A model generated the notes under the pieces. The model was not told the origin of the DNA and did no database searches. It worked only from the letters and a program-made list of their open reading frames with translations. From DAONFI01 sp035403485 (GTDB lineage: Bacteria; Planctomycetota; Phycisphaerae; SM23-33), in assembly GCA_964536835.1 (NCBI GenBank), contig CAZIAZ010000060.1:1-10621 (forward strand): 10,621 nt of DNA, given 5' to 3'. Each line of letters starts with the position of its first letter. Positions within the stretch are counted from its first letter, which is position 1. This document shows positions 5,679-10,621 of this stretch, piece after piece. The translations under genes and the position numbers were made by a program.

Positions 5679-7043
5679 TCAGACCTTACGGAATTCCAAA
5701 CCGAACTCGGTAAGTTTCTGTTTCATTTCATTCAAACTTGTCTGGCCGAAATTCTTCTGGCTCATGAGCTCTATTTCACTGCGTGCCGCCAATTCGCCGA
5801 GCGTCCTTATTCCAAGCTGTTCGAGCACTCTGCGTGAACGAACCGAAAATTCGATGCTTTCGATTGTACGGCTAAGAACGCTGTCGTCGCCTTCGACGGC
5901 AGTGCCGACATAACCGTCACCCATTGAAAATGACGTATAAGTGCCAGCTGTGTTATATTCCTGTGCTTCCTCAAGCGCCTGGCCGAGTCGCAAGCCCTTG
6001 GCAGTAAGCATTTCCTTGATTTCCCGCAGTGATGTCTCGCCGAAATTCTTGTAACCGAGCAGTTCAGCTTCACTGGTGCGTACCAGGTCGCCCAACGTTA
6101 TGATGTTCATTTTCTTGAGGCAGTTTCGAGCGCGAACCGACAACTCGAAATCGGTCACCGGTATATCCAGAACGGCGTTGCGTTTAGCTATCCGCCGCGC
6201 CTTGTCTTCATCGTAGAACATATCCTTGGATGCGCAGACGTCCCGCATGTAGAGTTTGGCACGCGGATGGGACGGATTGTTCATGAGCAGGTCGTTAAGC
6301 AGACGGATTGCGTCGTCATATTTGCCCTGGTCTTCATAAAGAATCGCCAGATTCAACAGCGTGTTGCAATAGACCGGCGGACACGAGAGACACGCCTGAT
6401 AAAGATCCATCGCCTCTTCATCGTTGCCTCTGAGGTCGAGGAAATACGCCAGCCGGAACATTGCCCGCGAATGATCCATCTCTACCGCATCGTCGTATGC
6501 GTCGAAAGCCTCCTGAGAAAAACCTTCCAGTTCGGCGATGAGGCCTTTGATGTAAAGGCCATCTGCTGAGGCTGAGTCGATTTTTTTGGCAGTACTCTTC
6601 GCCGCCGACATGTCGCCGCTCAGCGCCATCGACTCGGCACAAAGCATCTGCACCTCCTGAGTATCCTTGCCCTTCTGTATCGCCTTTGCAAATACTTTGG
6701 CGGCATCGGCATACTTGGAAAGCGCCTGGTAATAAATGCCAAGAAAATAATATTTTTCGGCATTTTCGGTAGCTGCATTCAATGCTTTGAGTGCATCATC
6801 AAAACGGCTGCACAAAAGCCGGCTAACGCCTATCTTTATAGCCGCTGCGCCGGCTGGATTCGGATTAGCCGTCTCCATATCATTGACAATGGTCCTGAAT
6901 TTGTCGGCAGCATCGCCCATGGCGTAAAGCTGACAAAGCAATTCATTGTAATCGTCGCTCGTCCAAGAATCCTTTTTTATGATTCCGTCGACAACTTTTG
7001 CGGGGTCTTCAGCAACTGCGGTAGCCTGATTGTTTTCTGTCAT
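5679..7043 (-). CDS. TPR protein with two C-terminal RNA polymerase alpha-CTD-like domains
   Basis: A 454-residue soluble protein. Residues about 66-270 are helical repeats of TPR type, clearest at 95-125 (YYFLGIYYQALSKYADAAKV), 161-190, 192-222 and 225-255. Two copies of the RNA polymerase alpha C-terminal domain follow, at about 292-354 and 391-453, joined by a 36-residue linker. By alignment with E. coli RpoA, copy 1 keeps the equivalents of R265, N268 and C269 (R304, N307, C308) and of G296, S299 and E302 (G335, S338, E341), with T for K298. Copy 2 keeps R402, G433, S436 and E439 but has R405 and V406 where N268 and C269 would be. No polymerase-assembly domain is present, so this is not RpoA. 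A role in transcription, binding UP-element-like DNA or sigma factors, is inferred. It is monocistronic, bounded by a strong terminator and a divergent intergenic region. Confidence 0.88.
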   Translation of the reverse strand: MTENNQATAVAEDPAKVVDGIIKKDSWTSDDYNELLCQLYAMGDAADKFRTIVNDMETANPNPAGAAAIKIGVSRLLCSRFDDALKALNAATENAEKYYFLGIYYQALSKYADAAKVFAKAIQKGKDTQEVQMLCAESMALSGDMSAAKSTAKKIDSASADGLYIKGLIAELEGFSQEAFDAYDDAVEMDHSRAMFRLAYFLDLRGNDEEAMDLYQACLSCPPVYCNTLLNLAILYEDQGKYDDAIRLLNDLLMNNPSHPRAKLYMRDVCASKDMFYDEDKARRIAKRNAVLDIPVTDFELSVRARNCLKKMNIITLGDLVRTSEAELLGYKNFGETSLREIKEMLTAKGLRLGQALEEAQEYNTAGTYTSFSMGDGYVGTAVEGDDSVLSRTIESIEFSVRSRRVLEQLGIRTLGELAARSEIELMSQKNFGQTSLNEMKQKLTEFGLEFRKV

Positions 7044-7081
7044 TTTATATCACTCTCAATATTCCAGTAGGTATTTACCTT

Positions 7082-7099
7082 ATAACCTGAATCGGTTAT
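7082..7099. promoter_or_regulatory. Inverted repeat in the divergent intergenic region
   Basis: ATAACC-TGAATC-GGTTAT, with 6-bp perfect arms and a 6-nt spacer, lies 38 bp before the alpha-CTD gene start and 71 bp before the lipid kinase start. A very AT-rich tract (TATTATATATATTG) adjoins it. The position fits an operator or promoter region for one or both genes. No convincing -35/-10 pair was found for either direction. Confidence 0.3.
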
Positions 7100-7170
7100 T
7101 ATATATATTGAAGGTCAGTCTGCAAATATTTTTGCATACGGCCGGCCGACGAGGTAAAAAGAGAGGCAAG

Positions 7171-8067
7171 ATGGATAACGTAAAAAAACCTGTACATCTG
7201 ATAATTAACCCCATAAGCGGCTACAGCGACCAGAAGAGACGGCTGGAGATTTTCCGCAAAACTGTTTTCGAGCACGGAATTGACCTTGTAGAGCATACCA
7301 CAACAGGGCCTGGCAACGCCGGCGAATACGCCCTGCGGCATGCCGGCGAATCAATCGCCATGGTGGCATGGGGCGGCGACGGCACTGCCAAGGAGGTGGC
7401 CAACGCCCTCGTCGGCAGCGATACGCCGTTGATGGTCACGCACGGCGGCACGGAAAATCTGCTGGCAAAAGTCCTCAAAATGCCCAGAGATCCGCAGATG
7501 CTTGCACGGCTGCTCATCGACCCGCAACTGATAAAATTCGACCTGGGAATTTGCAACGGCAGTTCATTTCACACGGTGTTGGGCGTGGGATTCGACGCAG
7601 AGGTGGTTCGGTTGGTTCATGAAAATCGCGACGGCCACATCACCCATCTGAACTATGCCTGGCCGTTATTAAAAACATTCATCAACTACAAATTCCCCAT
7701 GCTGAAGATATCAGCCGATGGAGAAGACGTATTTTACGGCTGGGGCATTGCTTTCGTGGGAAACACCCATCGATATTCCATGAATCTGCGGATATGTCGC
7801 GACGCCGTGTGCGACGACGGCCTGCTGGATCTGGTGGTTTTCCAGTGCAATTCCAAACATTCGCTGCTGCGGCACGCGTTCTGGACTTCCATGCGAAAAC
7901 ACATTGGCCGCCGCAGCGTCATTCACCAAAGAGTAAAAAACGTGCACATTGAATCCGACCAGCCGCAGTTGTGTGAATTGGACGGCGATATTGGGCCTAA
8001 ACTGCCGCTGGATATCTCGCTGGCCGAACAAAAAATAAACATGATTGTGCCGCCGTGGAAAATCTGA
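7171..8067 (+). CDS. Diacylglycerol kinase-family lipid kinase (YegS/DgkB-like)
   Basis: A 298-residue ATP-dependent lipid kinase of the DAGK catalytic family, which phosphorylates diacylglycerol or a related lipid alcohol at the inner face of the membrane. The N-terminal nucleotide-binding domain shows VHLIINPISG (8-17), the signature WGGDGTAKEVAN (67-78), and HGGTENLLAK (91-100) where relatives carry a P-x-GT-x-N motif. The C-terminal domain holds VLGVGFDAEVV (136-146), CDDGLLDLVV (214-223) and ELDGD (269-273), which fit the family's conserved acidic residues. ATG at 7171 has GAGAGG about 5 nt upstream. The frame is open upstream to 7030, but the added part does not resemble the family. The substrate cannot be read from sequence. 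kdsA follows after 99 nt on the same strand, which suggests envelope lipid metabolism. Confidence 0.9.
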   Translation: MDNVKKPVHLIINPISGYSDQKRRLEIFRKTVFEHGIDLVEHTTTGPGNAGEYALRHAGESIAMVAWGGDGTAKEVANALVGSDTPLMVTHGGTENLLAKVLKMPRDPQMLARLLIDPQLIKFDLGICNGSSFHTVLGVGFDAEVVRLVHENRDGHITHLNYAWPLLKTFINYKFPMLKISADGEDVFYGWGIAFVGNTHRYSMNLRICRDAVCDDGLLDLVVFQCNSKHSLLRHAFWTSMRKHIGRRSVIHQRVKNVHIESDQPQLCELDGDIGPKLPLDISLAEQKINMIVPPWKI

Positions 8068-8166
8068 AAAATTTTTAAATTTCGATTTCAGGACACGATG
8101 CTACGGCTTTCAAACCGTGGAAATACTTTTCATAAATTTTATTTTTGATTTTTGCAAGGAATCTGA

Positions 8167-9003
8167 ATGTCAGACAAAAAAATATGTCAAATAGGCAATG
8201 TTGAATTCGGCGGCGGAAGTTTTTCGCTCATCGCCGGCCCATGCATGGCGGAGAGCCTTGAGCTATGCCTCGAAGTAGCCCGCGTAATGAAAGACCTCTG
8301 CGGCGAACTGGCCGTCGGATATGTCTTCAAAGCCAGCTTCGACAAGGCCAACCGCTCCAGTGTTTCCAGTTATCGCGGGCCAGGCATCGAACAGGGCCTC
8401 GACTGGCTCAAAACCGTCGCCGACAAACTTTCCCTGCCCGTCCTTACCGACATTCATGAAACATGTCAGGCTGCCCGAGCCGCCCAAGCCGTCGATGCCC
8501 TGCAAATTCCGGCATTTCTCGCACGACAGACCGACCTGCTGGTAGCGGCTGGCGAAACCGGCAAAGCCGTCAATATAAAGAAAGGCCAATTCATGGCCCC
8601 CTGGGACATGGCCAACTGCGCGGAAAAAGTCCGCTCCACGGGCAACAGTAACATCCTGCTGACGGACCGCGGGACTTTTTTTGGCTATAACCGGCTTGTC
8701 AGCGATTTGCGATGCATTCCGCAGATGCAGCAGTACGCGCCGGTAGCCTTCGACGCCACTCACTCCATACAACAGCCAGGCGGCCTGGGCAATGCGTCGG
8801 GCGGAGAACGCGAATTCGCCCCCATCATGGGCTCAGCCGCCATAGCCGCCGGCGCCGATGCTCTTTTTATAGAAACGCATCCAAATCCCGACAACGCGAA
8901 ATCGGACGCCGGCTGCCAGATTCCGCTTGCAAAAATGCGAAGCGTTCTGAACCGCTGCATCGCCGTCTATAATGCGATAAAAAACAACCCCGTCAAACTA
9001 TAA
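8167..9003 (+). CDS. kdsA: 3-deoxy-8-phosphooctulonate synthase (Kdo-8-phosphate synthase), metal-dependent type
   Basis: A 278-residue cytoplasmic TIM-barrel enzyme that condenses phosphoenolpyruvate with arabinose 5-phosphate to give Kdo-8-phosphate, the first committed step to Kdo, the inner-core sugar of LPS. Visible motifs are IAGPCMAES (22-30), FKASFDKANRSS (54-65; KANRS marks Kdo8P rather than DAHP synthases), LTDIHE (93-98), NIKKGQFMAPWDM (136-148), FDATHSIQQPGG (195-206) and IETHPNPDNAKSDAG (235-249). C26, H199, E236 and D247 correspond in order and spacing to the metal ligands of the Aquifex-type enzyme (C11, H185, E222, D233). The E. coli-type enzyme has Asn in place of the Cys. 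AAGGA lies 6 nt before the ATG. Length is typical of the family. No other Kdo gene is in the window. Confidence 0.96.
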   Translation: MSDKKICQIGNVEFGGGSFSLIAGPCMAESLELCLEVARVMKDLCGELAVGYVFKASFDKANRSSVSSYRGPGIEQGLDWLKTVADKLSLPVLTDIHETCQAARAAQAVDALQIPAFLARQTDLLVAAGETGKAVNIKKGQFMAPWDMANCAEKVRSTGNSNILLTDRGTFFGYNRLVSDLRCIPQMQQYAPVAFDATHSIQQPGGLGNASGGEREFAPIMGSAAIAAGADALFIETHPNPDNAKSDAGCQIPLAKMRSVLNRCIAVYNAIKNNPVKL

Positions 9004-9261
9004 TAAAATCCGTTACCGGTATTTTTTATATCGATATCGTTCGAAAATTAATTCGCCGTCGTAATTTGCAACGTCCCTACACACGTCAGTAAAAGAACTG
9101 TGTGACAGGACGAATGAATTCCAATTATTGTTGTCATCGGCAGGCTTAAAAATTCCCCGGCTGTTGCGCAATCAGCCATTATGCAAAAGCTGACCAGTAC
9201 TATATTGGCAAAGTACCTGACAGACGCACCAAATGGCGTACATTTCATCGCCAGATAAAAC
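9004..9261. other. Intergenic stretch between kdsA and the foldback element
   Basis: No convincing gene is seen. The stretch has a short near-palindrome GGCTGTTGCGCAATCAGCC (9159-9177), a weak hairpin around 9080-9104 (CAGT/ACTG arms), and a 46-codon stop-to-stop plus-strand frame (9118-9255) that looks protein-like but has no ribosome-binding site at its only ATG (9181). No strong terminator follows kdsA. Confidence 0.5.
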
Positions 9262-9433
9262 TAGAACCTATCCCAAAAACATGGGCATCGCCGAAATCGA
9301 GCAATTTTGCGGGCTGGCAAGGAAGAAAAATGGCAGCATACTTTTAAAAAAAACATATTCTGCCGTTTTTCTGACGCCGCCAGGCTGCAAAAGAGCCGAT
9401 TGCAGGCAGCCAAGGTTTTTGGGATAGGTTCTA
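9262..9433. mobile_element. 172-bp foldback / MITE-like element with 19-bp perfect terminal inverted repeats
   Basis: The ends are exact inverted copies: TAGAACCTATCCCAAAAAC (9262-9280) and GTTTTTGGGATAGGTTCTA (9415-9433). The outermost bases on both sides are TA. The element may therefore really be 168 bp starting GAACC, inside a TA target duplication. The interior is also palindromic about the same centre (near 9348): AATCG/CGATT (9295/9397), TTTTGC-x3-CTGGC and its complement (9305-9318/9379-9392), and AGAAAAATGGCAG with CTGCCGTTTTTCT (9324-9336/9360-9372, 12 of 13 pairing). There is no transposase frame. This structure is typical of miniature inverted-repeat elements moved by a transposase elsewhere. 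It ends 18 bp from the 3' end of tRNA-Ser, and a transcript could fold into one long hairpin and end or stabilise tRNA read-through. Confidence 0.72.
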
Positions 9434-9451
9434 CTATTGACGTCAGTTCAA

Positions 9452-9536
9452 CGGTAGGGGTGGGATTCGAACCCACGGAACCTTGCGGTTCAACGGTTTT
9501 CAAGACCGCCGCGATCGACCACTCTGCCACCCTACC
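9452..9536 (-). tRNA. tRNA-Ser (anticodon UGA)
   Basis: The minus strand from 9536 folds as a class II tRNA. The acceptor stem is GGTAGGG/CCCTACC with 7 perfect pairs, and the D arm contains GCAGAGTGGTCGATCGC. The anticodon loop is CTTGAAA with anticodon TGA on a 5-bp stem (GCGGT/ACCGT). A long variable arm follows (GAACC-GCAA-GGTTC), then the T arm GTGGG-TTCGAAT-CCCAC. The discriminator base is G (9452), as usual for serine. It reads UCA and probably other UCN codons. CCA is not encoded and must be added after transcription. The long variable arm together with the UGA anticodon makes serine unambiguous. Confidence 0.97.
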
Positions 9537-9749
9537 AAATTATCCGATTTTATCAGCTATCGATTTGCAGAAAATCACTACAACGAAACGAAACAGAGCG
9601 GTTACGATAATGAAAATGTTTCATAAAAACAAGTCCAAAATTTGACGTTACTTCAAAACCCTGTCAAGCCTGCTTTCCAGTTTTATTTATTAAAGTTTCA
9701 TCTATCAATGTTTTTAAAAGTGACTTGCTAGTCTCAACCACACGCTCAC
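9537..9749. other. Intergenic region between the MFS gene and tRNA-Ser
   Basis: AT-rich non-coding stretch that separates the MFS stop codon from the tRNA gene. It contains the candidate tRNA promoter. I see no clear hairpin terminator for the MFS gene and no short gene with a ribosome-binding site. Confidence 0.5.
9640..9667 (-). promoter_or_regulatory. Candidate promoter for tRNA-Ser
   Basis: On the minus strand a consensus -35 TTGACA (9667-9662) is followed after 16 nt by TCAAAT (9645-9640). Transcription would start near 9633, leaving a leader of about 97 nt to the tRNA 5' end. That is long but possible, since RNase P sets the mature end. Confidence 0.38.
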
Positions 9750-10621
9750 CTATGTCGAAGGTGTTTCGGCGGCAGATATGGTAGCCGGCTCGGGCGGAAC
9801 ATAACCCTTGAAGCCGCCATATGAAATAAACCCGCGATAAAGATATATGCCAGCTACCAATGCCAATACAGTAAACAAACAGCCGACTCCAAACGTATAT
9901 TGATACTGCTGACCTGTCATATCCAGAAATTTACCGAAAATCGCAGCAAAAACTATCGTCAATATACCGCCTACCATGCCACCGGCGGATGACATCTGCG
10001 TAAATCTGGACTTCGGAAAAATTATTGGCCCCAAACCGGAAACACACGTATAGTACATGCCTGAACATATGCCCTGAATCGTAAAGATAACTACGAAGCT
10101 AATTGGACCAACTACAAAAATGAATCCACATAATGTTATTAACATGTGCAGAAACAACGCTATCAGGCTCATACGCAACGGATGGAATTTATCCACCAAT
10201 ATCCCAAGCGGGTAAGACAATACTAACGAACCTATGTATGTGAACGCAAGGCAAAGGCCATAATCACCCAGTGACAAGCCGAAACTTTGTGCCGCATATA
10301 CACTAAACATGAATAGAGCCATCATCGCTAAACCCGCCATTGTTATCATAAGATAACACCAGACATAATATGACGACGAAAAACATTCATAAAAATACGA
10401 TTTGATGGATTTGAACAGATGTACGCCCTTTTGGCCGGACATTGACGGCGGAGCAGGATATTCGCCCTCCTTGACCTTGAAGCACATCGTCGTAAAGCCG
10501 ACGCCATAGAAAACGCCAAGACCCAAATATATCGCCACGTAATAATCTTCCACCTTACCCATGAGGACATAGAAGAAGAATATGCCCGCAAGCAGACTGG
10601 CGGCACGGAACAATCCGTAAA
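9750..10621 (-). CDS. Major facilitator superfamily transporter, C-terminal part (5' end beyond the window)
   Basis: The frame is open to the right edge (codons for Tyr-Gly-Leu-Phe-Arg lead in), so the N-terminus is missing and about 290 residues are visible. The first TTG at 10613 lies within a membrane helix and is not a credible start. Hydrophobic helices are visible near residues 3-18 and 24-42 from that Leu, followed by a polar central loop (about 45-75, containing KVKEGEYPAPP). About six more helices follow, and a polar tail ends ISAAETPST. PLGILVDKFHPLRMSL (about 155-170) fits the MFS loop motif between the second and third helices of the C-terminal half. This is an inner-membrane secondary carrier. 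The substrate cannot be assigned. Confidence 0.82.
   Translation of the reverse strand, partial: YGLFRAASLLAGIFFFYVLMGKVEDYYVAIYLGLGVFYGVGFTTMCFKVKEGEYPAPPSMSGQKGVHLFKSIKSYFYECFSSSYYVWCYLMITMAGLAMMALFMFSVYAAQSFGLSLGDYGLCLAFTYIGSLVLSYPLGILVDKFHPLRMSLIALFLHMLITLCGFIFVVGPISFVVIFTIQGICSGMYYTCVSGLGPIIFPKSRFTQMSSAGGMVGGILTIVFAAIFGKFLDMTGQQYQYTFGVGCLFTVLALVAGIYLYRGFISYGGFKGYVPPEPATISAAETPST

Noticed and set aside
5679..7043. The alpha-CTD protein as the housekeeping RNA polymerase alpha subunit
   Set aside because: The N-terminal assembly domain is missing and replaced by TPR repeats, there are two CTD copies, and no ribosomal protein genes flank it.
9004..9035. Possible terminator after kdsA (CCG-TTAC-CGG followed by TATTTTTTATA)
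   Set aside because: The stem is only three base pairs, too weak to call despite the T tract.
9048..9248. 66-codon minus-strand frame
   Set aside because: No ribosome-binding site, no family resemblance, and it lies in an intergenic region with no other sign of coding.
9118..9255. 46-codon stop-to-stop plus-strand frame with a protein-like composition, ATG at 9181
   Set aside because: Only 25 codons remain after the sole ATG, there is no ribosome-binding site and no recognisable motif. It could be a gene remnant, but nothing supports that directly.
9307..9645. Plus-strand frame of 112 codons
   Set aside because: It runs across the foldback element and the antisense of tRNA-Ser; part of its translation is simply the reverse strand of the tRNA.
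1..10621. CRISPR array, toxin-antitoxin pair, defence island or retron
   Set aside because: No regularly spaced direct repeats, no reverse transcriptase, nuclease or toxin family is visible on either strand. The gene content is mostly housekeeping.

Overview
The gene content suggests a Gram-negative-type bacterium of the Planctomycetes, probably the Phycisphaerae side. This is an inference from the mix of families, not a database match. The clues are a tail-anchored Hanks-type Ser/Thr kinase, a TPR protein carrying two RNA polymerase alpha-CTD-like domains, a SpoIID/LytB protein outside any sporulation cluster, and a metal-dependent-type KdsA that implies Kdo and so an LPS-like outer membrane. 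Base composition is moderate and looks even throughout.

Layout. Positions 1-3440 hold a run of minus-strand genes. Read in their own direction these are a 49-residue very basic protein (3440-3291), a SlyX-family coiled coil (3175-2927), a terminator, a membrane-anchored Ser/Thr kinase (2758-1643), an 82-residue unknown protein that overlaps xerC by 4 nt (TTGA), xerC (1266-289), and the start of a membrane protein running off the left edge (285-1). A divergent promoter region (3441-3715) separates this run from an 84-residue plus-strand unknown gene (3716-3970), which ends in a good hairpin terminator. Convergent to it is a SpoIID/LytB peptidoglycan protein (5527-4217). Upstream of that, behind an 11-bp-stem terminator, lies the TPR / double alpha-CTD protein (7043-5679). 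Divergent from that gene is a plus-strand pair: a diacylglycerol kinase-family lipid kinase (7171-8067) and kdsA (8167-9003). The right end holds a 172-bp foldback element with perfect 19-bp terminal inverted repeats (9262-9433), a tRNA-Ser(UGA) on the minus strand (9536-9452), and the 5'-truncated C-terminal part of an MFS transporter (minus, from the right edge to 9750).

How it fits together. Most of the window is housekeeping: chromosome-dimer resolution (xerC), envelope sugar and lipid chemistry (kdsA, lipid kinase), cell-wall processing (SpoIID), signalling (kinase), transport (MFS) and translation (tRNA-Ser). I see no defence island, CRISPR array, prophage or biosynthetic cluster. The two items most worth following are the TPR/double alpha-CTD protein, a plausible uncharacterised transcription regulator, and the palindromic MITE-like element abutting the tRNA gene. 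Two small genes of unknown function, both with strong ribosome-binding sites, face away from a shared intergenic region and are easily missed by size-filtered annotation.
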